A stretch of DNA of 64,000 nt from Akkermansia muciniphila (GCF_002884975.1 NZ_PJKB01000003.1:1-64000), one strand, 5' to 3'; shown: positions 17,017 to 26,993, numbered from the stretch's first letter. The notes: generated by a model not told the origin, from the letters alone. A program made the numbers and translations.

Positions 17017-17646
17017 TCAGGAGATGAACGGATTGGTCAGCAGTTCATTCTTCACGGTGGTGTATGGTCCGTGCCCCGGGAAAATCCTGGTGGTGGCGGG
17101 CTGGTTGAGCACTTTCGTTTCAATGCCCTGCTTCAGCAGCCGCAGGTTTCCGCCCGGAAGGTCCGTACGCCCGATGGAACCGGCAAAGATGACGTCCCCC
17201 GCGAACATGATTCCTTCATCCGGGAGGTCGTAAACGATGCTGTCCGGAGAGTGCCCCGGCACCTGGTGCAGATGCCATAGCAAGCCGCCCCAGTCCGCCG
17301 TGTGAATGTTCTGCGTAAGCACTTCATCCACTACAAACGGCTGGACGTTGAGGGGGAGCCCCCAGGCGTCCCGCGCCATTTTTTCCAGCGTCAGGTCTTC
17401 ACTGTAAGGCTGGCCGGCATGAATGCGGCAGCCGAAGATCTGGCGCATGCGGCAGGCGTCCTCCACATGGTCAAAGTGCTGGTGGGTGATGAGCAGATCC
17501 GTAATGATGATATCGGGTTTCTTGGAGTATATCCAGTCCGCGAAGCCGGACGGAGCGTCCACCGCCACGTAAGTGTTATCCTTCGTCTTGAAGAGATAAC
17601 CATTACAGGAAGCTACTCCACCCGTATAAACGCGAATCCGATCCAT
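17017..17646 (-). CDS. MBL-fold hydrolase (glyoxalase II-like)
   Basis: A 209-residue metallo-beta-lactamase-fold enzyme. The dinuclear zinc motif THQHFDH is at residues 54-60, a later His is in VPGHSPDS, the bridging Asp is in FAGDVIFAGSIGRTDL, and the last His is in FPGHGPYT. This pattern is that of YcbL/glyoxalase II-like or persulfide-dioxygenase-like proteins; substrate is unknown. I chose the ATG at 17646 because the fold starts right there (MDRIRVYTGG). An in-frame ATG at 17718 would add 24 basic, non-conserved residues. It lies ~90 bases downstream of pyrC. Confidence 0.82.
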   Translation of the reverse strand: MDRIRVYTGGVASCNGYLFKTKDNTYVAVDAPSGFADWIYSKKPDIIITDLLITHQHFDHVEDACRMRQIFGCRIHAGQPYSEDLTLEKMARDAWGLPLNVQPFVVDEVLTQNIHTADWGGLLWHLHQVPGHSPDSIVYDLPDEGIMFAGDVIFAGSIGRTDLPGGNLRLLKQGIETKVLNQPATTRIFPGHGPYTTVKNELLTNPFIS

Positions 17647-17737
17647 GAGCAGGGATTGTAGCCGGATTGTCCGGAATATCCAGTATAAAGACGGTTTCCT
17701 GAAAATGCGTTCTGTCATCTTTCCCCGGAGGAGCCCG

Positions 17738-18778
17738 TCACATCAGGCTCCAGGGAATGACTTCTCCGGCATCCATGGGCACCACTTTCTGGCCGTGCCC
17801 TTCATAGGCGTCCGGCACCAGCATTTCCCTCCGCTGCAGGCGCACTGTTCTGGCAGGCGGCGTCAGTCCGTAGGCGGCGCAGGCATGGCCTGAAACGAAG
17901 CCCTGAAGCTTGTCCAGGGCACCGTGCTTTTCAAAGAGGGCCGCCAGCTGCGGCAGGGCAATGGGGGCGGTAAATACGCCCGCGGCGCAGCCGCACGCTT
18001 CCTTGGCATGGATGGGATGGGGGGCGGAATCACTGCCGAACATGAGGCGCGGGTGCCCGGAAAGAGCCGCCTGCAGCAGGGCTTCCCGGTCTTCCGGCCT
18101 TTTGGCGATGGGCTTGCAGAAGAGATGCGGCCGGAGCATGCCGCCGGCCACATCGTCCAGCGTGATGAGCAGGTGCTGGAGGGTCACCGTGGCCGTCAGG
18201 TTTTCAAATTCATCCAGCAGATGCACGGCGGACGCGGTGGTGATGTGCTCCATGCAGATGGTCAGCCTGGGAAAGCGCGTGGCCAGGTCCCGGTAAACGT
18301 CCAGGAATTCGGCTTCCCGGTCCATCACGAATCCGTGGCTTTCACCGTGCACCAGCAGCGGAATGCCCATTTCCTGCATGATGGACATGGTGGCTTCCGC
18401 GTCTTTCATGGCTTTTACGCCTCCTTCGCTGTTGGTGGTGGCTCCCGCCGGGTACAGCTTGATGCCGAATACCAGTTCCCTGAGCCGGGCCAGTTCCTTT
18501 TCCGTGTAGGAGCGGAAGAAGGCCGTCATGTACGGGTGGAAAACGTCTCCTTCGCAGGCGTCCAGCACACGCCGGCGGTAGGCCTGCACCGCATCCGCAT
18601 CCGCCACGGGGGGCACCAGGTTGGGCATAATGACCGCCCCGGCAAAGGAAGCGGAACTCAGGGGGGCAACCAGTTTCAGCATATCGCCGTCCCTCAGGTG
18701 AAGGTGCATGTCCAGCGGGGAGTGCAGTTCCAAAATCATGCGGACATCATGCAGGAAGGGGGGTGTGAAATCAAGCAT
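17738..18778 (-). CDS. pyrC: dihydroorotase PyrC (class II)
   Basis: A 346-residue amidohydrolase that cyclises carbamoyl aspartate to dihydroorotate in pyrimidine synthesis. The zinc motif [10 protein letters not shown] has His25 and His27. The carbamylated Lys107 is in [11 protein letters not shown], and MPNLVPPV and GSDSAPHP are family marks. An internal ATG (18739) would give the more usual N-terminal length, but the ATG at 18778 has a better upstream GGAG/AGGGG element. It heads the run pyrC, MBL hydrolase, helicase, ruvC. Confidence 0.93.
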   Translation of the reverse strand: MLDFTPPFLHDVRMILELHSPLDMHLHLRDGDMLKLVAPLSSASFAGAVIMPNLVPPVADADAVQAYRRRVLDACEGDVFHPYMTAFFRSYTEKELARLRELVFGIKLYPAGATTNSEGGVKAMKDAEATMSIMQEMGIPLLVHGESHGFVMDREAEFLDVYRDLATRFPRLTICMEHITTASAVHLLDEFENLTATVTLQHLLITLDDVAGGMLRPHLFCKPIAKRPEDREALLQAALSGHPRLMFGSDSAPHPIHAKEACGCAAGVFTAPIALPQLAALFEKHGALDKLQGFVSGHACAAYGLTPPARTVRLQRREMLVPDAYEGHGQKVVPMDAGEVIPWSLM

Positions 18779-18903
18779 GGTCCCCTGCTCCGCGGGAAGG
18801 AGTAATTTTCAGGAGGAATAACAACCTCCGCCCCTGCCGGAATACGCCCTGGAGAAATGGAGTAAACGGACGGGGTCCGGAGAACCGGACAGTCCCGGCG
18901 CAC

Positions 18904-18926
18904 AAAAAAAGCCGCCCGGAGGCGGC
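18904..18926 (-). terminator. terminator of tRNA-Asp
   Basis: On the minus strand, stem GCCGCC/GGCGGC with a TCCG loop is followed by seven Ts. It lies just downstream of the tRNA. Confidence 0.85.
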
Positions 18927-18943
18927 GATTCTCTTGAACAAGG

Positions 18944-19021
18944 TGGCGAAGCGGACGGGGCTCGAACCCGCGACCTCCAGCGTGACAGGCTGGCGCTCTA
19001 ACCGAACTGAGCTACCGCTCC
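18944..19021 (-). tRNA. tRNA-Asp (GTC)
   Basis: Cloverleaf on the minus strand. Acceptor GGAGCGG pairs with CCGCTTC, anticodon stem CCAGC/GCTGG closes loop CTGTCAC with anticodon GTC, and the T arm GCGGG/CCCGT closes TTCGAGC. Discriminator G is at 18947, and CCA is encoded at 18944-18946. A terminator follows. Confidence 0.95.
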
Positions 19022-19216
19022 CTGACCTTGGTTGCCGTCCATGCCTTATGGCGAGGACGGGGATGCTTATACATGCCTTTACTCCCAGTGACAAGAGAAA
19101 AAGACTTTTTTTGCAACTTTCGCACCCCCCGGCGGTTTGTATGGTAATGGAACAGGAGCTTTCACTTTCCCGATTATTAAAAAACAGTAACAAATCCTCA
19201 ACATTATTTGTTTTAG

Positions 19217-19246
19217 TTTGACAACAATTAACAAGTTTTGACATAA
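19217..19246 (+). promoter_or_regulatory. putative marR-RND promoter/operator with a direct repeat
   Basis: TTTGACA occurs at 19217-19223 and again at 19237-19243, exactly 20 bases (two helical turns) apart, just before the marR start at 19254. The first copy can serve as a -35, with a weak ACATAA at 19241-19246 as -10. The repeat is a candidate site for autorepression by the MarR protein. No experiment supports this. Confidence 0.3.
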
Positions 19247-19253
19247 CAGCCGC

Positions 19254-19724
19254 ATGCTTCAACCTGCCGTGGATATCACCACTTCCGTTCATAAATTTGA
19301 AACCATTCTCTATCAGTTTAAAAGAGATAATTTGAATGAAGTGGACCAGAATCACTTCCAGAAGATCATGGGGCTTTCCGTCCGCCAGATGGAAGCTCTG
19401 GCAGCCCTGAACCGCCTGATGACGGACCGCCATGAAGGCATCCCCCTGAAAACGCTGGCCCACCACCTCCGCATGAGCGTGCCCTCCACCTCCCTTCTGG
19501 TGGACGGCATGGTGAAGAAAGGCCTGTTTGACCGCAAGGAGAATCCGCGGGACAGGCGCTCCCTGTGCATCCGCCTTTCCGAGGAAGGGGAATCCAAATT
19601 CCACCAACTCCACAACGGCATGAAAAAACGGCTGGAGTCCCTGTTCAGCATCCTGCCGGAAGAGGACACGGAGAATTTCTGCCGCACGGTGAACACCCTT
19701 TACAACCACGTTTACAATAAATAA
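19254..19724 (+). CDS. MarR-family transcriptional regulator
   Basis: A 156-residue winged-helix regulator. Helices around residues 10-40 form the dimer interface, followed by the recognition helix region (LKTLAHHLRMSVPSTSLLVDGMVKKG, ~residues 64-89) and the wing DRKENPRDRRSLCIRLSEEG (91-110), where the Asp-Arg pair is the family hallmark. It lies 6 bases upstream of the RND membrane-fusion gene, so it most likely represses this pump operon and responds to a ligand of the pump, as MarR proteins commonly do. Confidence 0.9.
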   Translation: MLQPAVDITTSVHKFETILYQFKRDNLNEVDQNHFQKIMGLSVRQMEALAALNRLMTDRHEGIPLKTLAHHLRMSVPSTSLLVDGMVKKGLFDRKENPRDRRSLCIRLSEEGESKFHQLHNGMKKRLESLFSILPEEDTENFCRTVNTLYNHVYNK

Positions 19725-19730
19725 CGCCAT

Positions 19731-20864
19731 ATGAAAAAACATACGCACGAACGGAAGGTTCCCCTCCGCCTGCTGGCCGCCTCCGGCCTGCTTTTCTCTC
19801 TCCTGACGCCGGGTTATTCCCAGGGCGCTCCGGGAAAAGCCGCCAAGCCCAGCACCGTACTTGTTGAAAAAGCGACCGCCATTGACAGCGCGGTGAACAA
19901 GAAATACATCGGCCAGGTGGAGTCCATTGACCGGGTGACCGTACAGCCCCGCGTTTCCGGCAACATCGTCGCCACCCGCTTCCGGGAAGGAAAGGTGGTG
20001 AAGAAGGGAGACCTCCTTTTCGAGATAGAGGACACGCGCTACAAGGCGGCCGTGGAGGAAGCGGTAGCCAAGAAGGCTCAGCTGGAAGCCAAGCTGCTTT
20101 ACGCGAAGAACAGCTTTGAACGCTACAACAGGCTGCTGGCCTCCAAGTCCGTCTCCATGGATACGGTGGAAAACGCCAAGAGCACCATGCACGCCCTGGA
20201 AGCGGAAATCCAGTCCGCGGACGCCGCCATCACGGTAGCGAAGGACGACCTCAATTACACCAAACTCACGGCTCCCATCACGGGCCGCACGGGCCGCGTC
20301 ACTTTCTCCACGGGCAATTACATCACGCCCACCTCCGGTTCCCTGGTGACCATCACGGGCATTGACGAGGTGTACGTGAAGTTCCCCATCAGCGAACGCG
20401 ATTTCCTTTCCCTGTTCGGCACCCAGGAGAAGATGAAGAAGGAGGCCCTCGTGTCCGTCAACCTCGCCAACGGCAAGGCGTACGACCAGCCGGGTAAAAT
20501 TTTCATGACGGACAATACTGTCCAGCCGACCACGGACACCCTGAACGTCTGGGCCAGGTTTCCCAATCCGGAAGACGTGCTGACGCCCGGCGGCGTGGTC
20601 ACGGTGAATCTTTCCAAGAAGAACGTGGACCGCTTCCCGGCGGCCAATATTTCCTCCGTGATGCACGATGCCTACAAGAGCTATGTTTATATAGTGAACG
20701 ACCAGGGCGTGGTGGAGCGCCGCGACGTCACGCTGGGCAATACGGTCAATAATGAACAGTGCTTCAGCTCCGGCGTGAAGGAAGGGGAAGTCATCATCAT
20801 TGACGGCATGCACAAGGTGCGTCCCGGCGCCAAGGTGAATCCGGTGTATTCCGCTCAAAACTGA
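19731..20864 (+). CDS. RND efflux periplasmic adaptor (AcrA/MexA family)
   Basis: A 377-residue membrane-fusion protein with an N-terminal signal sequence (residues 1-33, no lipobox Cys, so probably released or held by the pump). It has a barrel-sandwich/lipoyl half (VQPRVSGNIVATRFREGKVVKKGDLLFEI), an alpha-helical hairpin (~105-160), the second lipoyl half (APITGRTGRV), then beta-barrel and membrane-proximal domains. It would connect the inner-membrane pump (7 bases downstream) to an outer-membrane channel. No channel gene is in this operon, so the channel of the second RND system or another TolC-like protein may be shared. Confidence 0.92.
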   Translation: MKKHTHERKVPLRLLAASGLLFSLLTPGYSQGAPGKAAKPSTVLVEKATAIDSAVNKKYIGQVESIDRVTVQPRVSGNIVATRFREGKVVKKGDLLFEIEDTRYKAAVEEAVAKKAQLEAKLLYAKNSFERYNRLLASKSVSMDTVENAKSTMHALEAEIQSADAAITVAKDDLNYTKLTAPITGRTGRVTFSTGNYITPTSGSLVTITGIDEVYVKFPISERDFLSLFGTQEKMKKEALVSVNLANGKAYDQPGKIFMTDNTVQPTTDTLNVWARFPNPEDVLTPGGVVTVNLSKKNVDRFPAANISSVMHDAYKSYVYIVNDQGVVERRDVTLGNTVNNEQCFSSGVKEGEVIIIDGMHKVRPGAKVNPVYSAQN

Positions 20865-20871
20865 TCATCCC

Positions 20872-23800
20872 ATGATTGCGGACCTGTTTATCAAACGCCC
20901 CAAATTCGCCATCGTCATCGCCATCCTGATGGTATTGGCGGGCGGCATCTGCCTGAACCAGCTGCCCATTGCGGAGTATCCGGAAATCGCCCCCACCAGC
21001 ATCAACGTGCAGGCCACCTACACGGGGGCGAGCGCCCAGGTGGTGATGGAGACGCTGGCCTCCCCCATTGAGGAGGAACTCAACGGTCTGGAAAACCTGC
21101 TTTATTTCTCCTCCAAGTCTGACAACACCGGCGGTTATTCCCTTTCCCTGACGTTCAAGAGCGGCACGGATTCGGACATCAACATGGTGAACGTCCAGAA
21201 TGCCTTGAAGCGGGTGGAATACAAACTGCCCAAGGAGGTGACGGACCAGGGCATCAAGATACGTAAGCGCTCCTCGGACATCCTGGGGTTCTTCGCCTTC
21301 CGGTCCACCAGCATGAGCTCCCTGGAGCTGAACAACTTCGTCAAGTCCAGGGTGAAGGATGAGATCGCCCGCGTGCCGGGCATCTCCGCCGTCAACCTGA
21401 TGCCGGAAAAGAATTACAGCATGCGCATCTGGCTGGACGCCCTGCGCATGTCCGCCCTGAACATCACTCCGGATGACGTCTCCAACGCCATTAAGGCGCA
21501 GAACGTGCAGGCCGCCGCCGGGTCCATCGGTTCGGAAGGGGAAAACAATTTCATCCAGTACAAGGTGAACGTCACCGGGCGGCTTCAAACCGTGGAGGAG
21601 TTCAGCAAGATTATCGTCCGCACCGGACAGGACGGCCATGTCACCCGTCTGGACGACATCGCCCGCATTGAGCTGGGCGCGGAAACCTACACAGGCAGCA
21701 GCCGCAACAACGGGGAGGATTCCGTGAACATGGCCGTGTACCGCCTGGACGACGCCAATGCCCTGGAAGCCATGAACGGCGTGAAGGATACGCTGGTGAA
21801 TTTGAAGGACCGCTTCCCGGACGGCGTGAGCTACGTCGTCAGCTACGACCCCACGCAGTATATTTCCGCCACCATGGCGGAAATCGTGGAAACGCTGATC
21901 ATCGCCCTGATCCTGGTGGTGGGCATCACGTACGTGTTCCTCCAGGACTGGCGCGCCACCCTCATTCCGGCGCTGGCCATTCCCGTTTCCCTGATCGGCA
22001 CCTTCGCCATCCTGCTGCCGCTGGGCTTTTCCATCAACGTGCTGACCATGTTCGGCCTGATTCTGGTGATCGGCTCCCTGGTGGACGACGGCATCATCGT
22101 GGTGGAGAATACCATGCGCATTCTGGAAACGGAGGACCTGACCCCGGAAGAAGCCACCAAGAAGAGCATGCACCAGATTACGGGGGCCATCATCGCCACC
22201 ACGCTGGTGACGGTGGCCATTTACGTGCCCATCGCCTTTTTCGGCGGCATGGTGGGGAACATTTACATGCAGTTCTCCGTGACCATGTGCGTGGCCCTCT
22301 GCCTTTCCGCCATCAATTCCCTGACGCTCAGCCCTGCCCTGTGCGTGCTGCTGCTGAAGAAGAAGAAAAAGAAGCAGAGCAGGTTCAGCCCCTTCCGCCC
22401 CTTCAATGCCACGCTGGAATGGGCGCGCAAGAGCTATATCAAATGCGCCGGCATCATGGTGCGCCGCGCCTGGCTCACGCTGATTCTGCTGGCCGCCGTG
22501 CTGGTCGGCAACTGGAAGCTGTTTGAAACCGTTCCCAAGTCCTTCCTCCCCCCGGAAGACAAGGGCACCGTCTTCTGTGACATCCAGCTGGCGCCGGGCG
22601 CCACGCTGGGCCGTACGGAACAGGCCATGCGCAGCGCGGAGCAGAAGCTCATGAGCATTCCCGGCGTGCGCCAGGTTTCCTCCACCTCCGGGTTCAGCTT
22701 CATGGGCGGCAACGGGGAAAACCTGGGCATGTGCATCGCCCAGCTTGACCCCTGGGACAAGCGCAAGACTCCGGAGCTTTCCCTGGATTCCATCATGCAG
22801 AAGGCTTCCATCCTGTGCGACGAGATTCCGGCGGCCAAGGCCACCGTGTTCAGCCCACCCGCCATCATGGGCCTGGGCCTGACGGGCGGCGTCTCCTTCA
22901 TGCTCCAGGCCAGCGGGGAAGAAACTCCCAAGGACCTGGAACGCGTGACGAACGAACTGCTGGACAAGATCAACAAGCTGCCGGGGGCCATGTACGCCCG
23001 CAGCGCGTATGAAGCGAACACGCCCCAGCTTTTCCTGAACATCGACCGTGAAAAGGCGCAGAGCATGCACGTGCCCGTGAACCGCATTTTCACGACGCTC
23101 CAGAGCAAGCTGGCCTCCATGTACATCAATGATTTCAACCTGATCGGCTACACGTTCAAGGTGAAGATGCAGTCCGCGGCGGAAGACCGCACCAGCATCA
23201 ACGACATCATGAACACCTACATCCAGAATGACCAGGGCCAGATGGTGCCGCTCAGCTCCGTAGCCACCCTGTCCTACATGGTCGGGCCGCGGCAGATATC
23301 CCGCTTCAACCAGCTCATGTCCGCGGAAGTGACCGCCCAGGCCAGGCCAGGCGTCAGCAGCGGCGAGCTGATGAACCAGATTGAGGCCCTTCCGCTGCCG
23401 GAAAATTATTCCATCACCTGGACGGACATGAGCTACCAGGAACGGCAGAATGACGGCAAGATCGTCCTGCTGATGGGCATGGCCCTGCTCTTCGGCTACC
23501 TGTTCCTGGTGGCGCAGTATGAGAGCTGGACGGTGCCCATCTCCGTCATCGTCTCCGTCTCCGTGGCCCTGCTGGGCGCCCTGCTGGGCCTGATCATCTG
23601 CAACACGCCCCTGAGCATTTACGCCCAGCTCGGGCTGGTGATGCTGGTGGGCCTGGCCGGGAAGAACGCCATCCTGATGGTGGAGTTCTCCAAGATGGAG
23701 CGGGAGCGCGGCGTGCCTATCCAGGAGGCGGCCCTGGAAGGGGCCCGGCAGCGGTTCCGCGCCGTGATGATGACGGCCATTTCCTTCATCATCGGTGTGT

Positions 23801-23979
23801 TCCCCATGGTCATCGCCTCCGGCGCGGGCGCGGCAAGCCGCAAGGCCATCGGCATCTCCACCTTCTACGGCATGATTCTTGCCACGCTGGTGGGAATCCT
23901 GTTCATTCCGGCGCTGTACGCCATGTTCCAGCGCTACCGTGAATGGGTGAAGGCCCTGTTTACCGGAAAGGCGCAATAA
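20872..23979 (+). CDS. RND multidrug efflux permease (AcrB/MexB family)
   Basis: A 1035-residue hydrophobe/amphiphile efflux-1 type RND transporter with 12 membrane segments and two large periplasmic loops. The proton relay is intact: Asp405-Asp406 in SLVDDGIIVVEN (TM4) and Lys931 in GLAGKNAIL (TM10). The N-terminus has the family MIADLFIKRPKFA start. A lysine/glutamine-rich cytoplasmic linker (KKKKKKQS) follows TM6. Its antisense strand has a ~1059-codon open frame that is only a codon-bias shadow. Co-transcribed with marR and the adaptor, and followed by a strong terminator. Confidence 0.95.
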   Translation: MIADLFIKRPKFAIVIAILMVLAGGICLNQLPIAEYPEIAPTSINVQATYTGASAQVVMETLASPIEEELNGLENLLYFSSKSDNTGGYSLSLTFKSGTDSDINMVNVQNALKRVEYKLPKEVTDQGIKIRKRSSDILGFFAFRSTSMSSLELNNFVKSRVKDEIARVPGISAVNLMPEKNYSMRIWLDALRMSALNITPDDVSNAIKAQNVQAAAGSIGSEGENNFIQYKVNVTGRLQTVEEFSKIIVRTGQDGHVTRLDDIARIELGAETYTGSSRNNGEDSVNMAVYRLDDANALEAMNGVKDTLVNLKDRFPDGVSYVVSYDPTQYISATMAEIVETLIIALILVVGITYVFLQDWRATLIPALAIPVSLIGTFAILLPLGFSINVLTMFGLILVIGSLVDDGIIVVENTMRILETEDLTPEEATKKSMHQITGAIIATTLVTVAIYVPIAFFGGMVGNIYMQFSVTMCVALCLSAINSLTLSPALCVLLLKKKKKKQSRFSPFRPFNATLEWARKSYIKCAGIMVRRAWLTLILLAAVLVGNWKLFETVPKSFLPPEDKGTVFCDIQLAPGATLGRTEQAMRSAEQKLMSIPGVRQVSSTSGFSFMGGNGENLGMCIAQLDPWDKRKTPELSLDSIMQKASILCDEIPAAKATVFSPPAIMGLGLTGGVSFMLQASGEETPKDLERVTNELLDKINKLPGAMYARSAYEANTPQLFLNIDREKAQSMHVPVNRIFTTLQSKLASMYINDFNLIGYTFKVKMQSAAEDRTSINDIMNTYIQNDQGQMVPLSSVATLSYMVGPRQISRFNQLMSAEVTAQARPGVSSGELMNQIEALPLPENYSITWTDMSYQERQNDGKIVLLMGMALLFGYLFLVAQYESWTVPISVIVSVSVALLGALLGLIICNTPLSIYAQLGLVMLVGLAGKNAILMVEFSKMERERGVPIQEAALEGARQRFRAVMMTAISFIIGVFPMVIASGAGAASRKAIGISTFYGMILATLVGILFIPALYAMFQRYREWVKALFTGKAQ

Positions 23980-24004
23980 CGGGAGAAAAAATCCCTATTT
24001 GGAA

Positions 24005-24035
24005 GACGGGGCGGCTCTGCCGCTCCGTCTTTTTT
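24005..24035 (+). terminator. terminator of the marR-RND operon
   Basis: An 11-base G+C-rich stem (GACGGGGCGGC with GCCGCTCCGTC, one G-T pair) with a three-base loop, followed by six Ts. Confidence 0.9.
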
Positions 24036-24086
24036 GCGCTTCATCCCATATCCGCGGAGAATGCGGAAAAGAAGACGTCCCTTCCC

Positions 24087-24557
24087 CTATTCGTACAAAT
24101 ACAGGTCAAAGCCTTCAAACCGTTCCTTCAGGGAGGCATGCTCCAGCTTGTCCTCAAACGGCGGGAGGAACGTATCCGCCGGGTATTCATCCTTCACTTT
24201 GGAGACCCACATGCGGGACATGAACGGCATCATGAGGGAAAAGATTTCCGCCCCGCCGATGACCATGACCTCCGGGTCCATCAGTTCCAACTGTTCCAGT
24301 TCCTCCACGGAATGGATCACCTGCACCCCTTGCGCCGTCCAGGCGGGGTCACGGGTGAGCACAATGTTCTGCCTGTCGGGGAGCGGCTTCCCGATGCTCT
24401 CATAAGTCTTGCGGCCCATCAGCACGGGATGTCCCGTCGTGATGCGCTTGAAGATCTTGAGGTCGTCCGGCAGTCGCCAGGGCAACGCTCCCCGGTAGCC
24501 AATGCCGCGGCCGGGGGCCATGGCGACTACTCCTGTGTAAGTAACGGGCTGTGACAT
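24087..24557 (-). CDS. folA: dihydrofolate reductase
   Basis: A 156-residue DHFR. Recognisable parts are GVVAMAPGRGIGYRGALPWRLPDDL (substrate and NADPH contacts; the acidic residue is Asp in LPDDL), TTGHPVLMGRKTYESIGKPLP, and the late VMVIGGAEIF motif. It reduces dihydrofolate, the by-product of ThyA. thyA ends 21 bases upstream on the same strand, so the two form the classical thyA-folA pair. Confidence 0.95.
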   Translation of the reverse strand: MSQPVTYTGVVAMAPGRGIGYRGALPWRLPDDLKIFKRITTGHPVLMGRKTYESIGKPLPDRQNIVLTRDPAWTAQGVQVIHSVEELEQLELMDPEVMVIGGAEIFSLMMPFMSRMWVSKVKDEYPADTFLPPFEDKLEHASLKERFEGFDLYLYE

Positions 24558-24578
24558 GATGGATCAAGGGGTGGAATT

Positions 24579-25394
24579 CTAGACGGAAATGGGCGCCTTG
24601 ATGTGCGGCAGGGGATCATACCCCACGAGTTCAAAGTCTTCATACCGGAACCCGTCAATGGTTTTCACCTCCGGGTTGAGCTTCATGACCGGCAGAGGGC
24701 GGGGCGTGCGGGAGAGCTGTTCCCGCGCCTGGTCCAGATGGTTCCGGTACAGGTGCAGGTCCCCGAAGGTATGGATGAATTCCCGCGCCTCATACCCGCA
24801 TACCTGCGCCACCATGAGCAAAAGCAAAGCGTAGGAGGCTATATTGAAGGGAACTCCCAGGAACAGGTCCGCGCTGCGCTGGTAAAGCTGGAGGGAAAGC
24901 CCGTGCTTCCCTTCCCCCGGCTGGGCCGGAATCACGCAGAACTGGAACAGGGAATGACACGGAGGAAGCGCCATGTCATCCACCAGGGCCACGTTCCACG
25001 CGCTGACGATGTGGCGCCGGGACCATGGATTGTTTTTAAGGCCGTCAATCAGTCTGGCAATCTGGTCAATGGGCTTGCCGTCGTTCCCCGGCCAGCAGCG
25101 CCATTGCGCGCCGTATACGGGGCCCAGTTCCCCGTTCCCGTCAGCCCATTCATCCCAGATGGTAACGCCGTTGTCTTTCAGGAACTTGATGTTGGTCTCC
25201 CCTTTCAGGAACCAGAGCAGTTCGTAAATGATGGAGCGCAGATGGAGCTTCTTGGTGGTCAGGCACGGAAAACCGTCGCGCAGGTCATACCTGCTCTGCC
25301 GCCCGAACACGCCGATGGTGCCCGTTCCGGTACGGTCTTCCCTCCCCACCCCGTTGGTCAGGACATCCTCCAAAAGTGCCAAATACTGTTTCAT
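24579..25394 (-). CDS. thyA: thymidylate synthase ThyA
   Basis: A 271-residue folate-dependent thymidylate synthase. The catalytic Cys146 is in [10 protein letters not shown]. Folate and dUMP contacts are seen in [28 protein letters not shown] and PWSRRH, and [11 protein letters not shown] is near the end. Converts dUMP to dTMP and produces dihydrofolate for FolA. Length is normal for the short (E. coli-like) class. Confidence 0.96.
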   Translation of the reverse strand: MKQYLALLEDVLTNGVGREDRTGTGTIGVFGRQSRYDLRDGFPCLTTKKLHLRSIIYELLWFLKGETNIKFLKDNGVTIWDEWADGNGELGPVYGAQWRCWPGNDGKPIDQIARLIDGLKNNPWSRRHIVSAWNVALVDDMALPPCHSLFQFCVIPAQPGEGKHGLSLQLYQRSADLFLGVPFNIASYALLLLMVAQVCGYEAREFIHTFGDLHLYRNHLDQAREQLSRTPRPLPVMKLNPEVKTIDGFRYEDFELVGYDPLPHIKAPISV

Positions 25395-25538
25395 TCCCTT
25401 AATTTACGCTTTTCTAATCCCTGGACCCGTGATAATACGAGCATGCGCCACTTTAGTACCATCTCCAGCCTCAAAAGCCAGCCTTTTCACCGCTTCCCGC
25501 CGTTTTCCCCCCTCCGCATCTTTTCCGGTTTCCGTTCC

Positions 25539-26993
25539 ATGATCATCCCTGAAGAGCCATACTTGGGATTTGCCGCCCTCTGCCACATTGCAGGCGCCTT
25601 CTGCCTCATTCCGGCCCTGCTCCACACGCGTACGCCGCAGGGAACCATCGCGTGGCTGATTTCCCTGCTGGCCTTTCCATATATAGCGGTTCCCTTTTAC
25701 CTGATTCTGGGGCGGCGCAGGTTCAGCGGGTATGTGGAAACGCGGCGGAAGCAGACGGACCCCGAATCCTCCTGGGGGGAACTGACGGATAAAATCACGA
25801 ACTGCATGACCCCGTATGCCGTCCAGGCCGCCGATGCGCCCGGAAAAATCATGCACACCCTTTCCGACATCGTGCGGCTGCCCGTATGCCGCGGCAATTC
25901 CTGCCGCCTGCTCATTGACGCGGACCACGCCTTCCCGCGCATTTACGACGCCATCATGAACGCGGAGCATTACATCCTGATTGAGTTCTTCATTATCAAG
26001 AACGATTCCGTGGGCCAGAACCTGAAAGACCTGCTGATTGAACGGGCCAGGGCCGGCATCCGCATCTACATGCTTTATGATGAAATCGGCTCCCACAAGC
26101 TCCCTCCCGGCTACATTTCCGCCCTGAGGAAGGAGGGCGTGAACATTGAGCCTTTCAACGGAAAACGCCACTTCCTGAGCAACATCCTGCGGCTGAACTT
26201 CCGCAACCACCGGAAACTGGTGGTGGTGGACGGGGCCACCGCCTTCATCGGCGGCATGAACATCGGGCGGGAGTACCTGGGCAAGGGATCCCTGGGCTAC
26301 TGGCGGGACACGTTTGTGCAGCTGGAAGGCCCCTCCGTCCAGCAGACGCAGATCAGCTTCCTGGAAGACTGGAACTGGGCCATGCTGAAATCCGGCCCCT
26401 CCTCCCTGCCCTGCCTGTGCTGGGAAATTACGCCCCAGCGGGAGGATGAGACCGTGCTGATGCTTCCTTCCGGCCCGGCGGACGTCATCCCCGCCTGGAA
26501 AACCGCGATCATCGCCCTGGCGAACAGAGCACGGGAAAGGCTCTGGATAGCCACCCCCTACTTCGTCCCGGACGAAGGGGTCATGGCCGCCCTCCAGGCC
26601 GCTGCCCTGCGTAATGTGGACGTGCGCATCCTGCGCCCGGAACGGGCGGACCATATTCTGGTAAAGCTCTCCTCCTTCACCTTCCTGCGGGACCTGGATA
26701 CGTACGGCATCCAGGTCTGGGCCTATCAGAAAGGGTTCCTGCACCAGAAGGTGATCCTGATGGATGACGACATCGCCACCGTGGGCACCGCCAACCTGGA
26801 CAACCGCTCCCTGGCGCTGAACTTTGAAATCACCGCCGTCATCCACTCCCCCGCCGTCTGCGCGGAGGTGAAGGAGATGCTGGAGAAGGATTTTGCCTCC
26901 TCCAAAAAGGAATCCCTGGAGGATTACAACAACAAATCCCTGGGGTTCAAGATGCTCTGCAACCTGGCCCGGCTGATGGCTCCCGTGCAGTAG
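25539..26993 (+). CDS. cls: cardiolipin synthase (phospholipase D superfamily)
   Basis: A 484-residue membrane enzyme that joins phosphatidylglycerol molecules into cardiolipin. Two N-terminal membrane helices (about residues 8-28 and 35-55) are followed by two HKD motifs: HRKLVVVDG with His224 and HQKVILMDD with His402. Each is followed by the Gly/Asn part (FIGGMNIGREYLG; TVGTANLDNRS). I chose the ATG at 25539, which gives the usual ClsA length. In-frame ATG 25443 would add 32 non-conserved residues, and an upstream open frame back to 24603 is a shadow of thyA. Confidence 0.92.
   Translation: MIIPEEPYLGFAALCHIAGAFCLIPALLHTRTPQGTIAWLISLLAFPYIAVPFYLILGRRRFSGYVETRRKQTDPESSWGELTDKITNCMTPYAVQAADAPGKIMHTLSDIVRLPVCRGNSCRLLIDADHAFPRIYDAIMNAEHYILIEFFIIKNDSVGQNLKDLLIERARAGIRIYMLYDEIGSHKLPPGYISALRKEGVNIEPFNGKRHFLSNILRLNFRNHRKLVVVDGATAFIGGMNIGREYLGKGSLGYWRDTFVQLEGPSVQQTQISFLEDWNWAMLKSGPSSLPCLCWEITPQREDETVLMLPSGPADVIPAWKTAIIALANRARERLWIATPYFVPDEGVMAALQAAALRNVDVRILRPERADHILVKLSSFTFLRDLDTYGIQVWAYQKGFLHQKVILMDDDIATVGTANLDNRSLALNFEITAVIHSPAVCAEVKEMLEKDFASSKKESLEDYNNKSLGFKMLCNLARLMAPVQ

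Noticed and set aside
18771-20858. 695-codon minus-strand frame over tRNA-Asp, marR and the adaptor gene
   Set aside because: It crosses a tRNA and two well-supported plus-strand genes and has no domain.
20797-23976. 1059-codon antisense frame over the RND permease
   Set aside because: His/Gly/Gln-rich low-complexity translation, typical mirror of a G+C-rich gene with strong codon bias; the sense frame is a textbook RND protein.
24603-25538. Upstream extension of the cardiolipin synthase frame
   Set aside because: Runs antisense through thyA and lacks conservation; the ATG at 25539 gives the normal family length.
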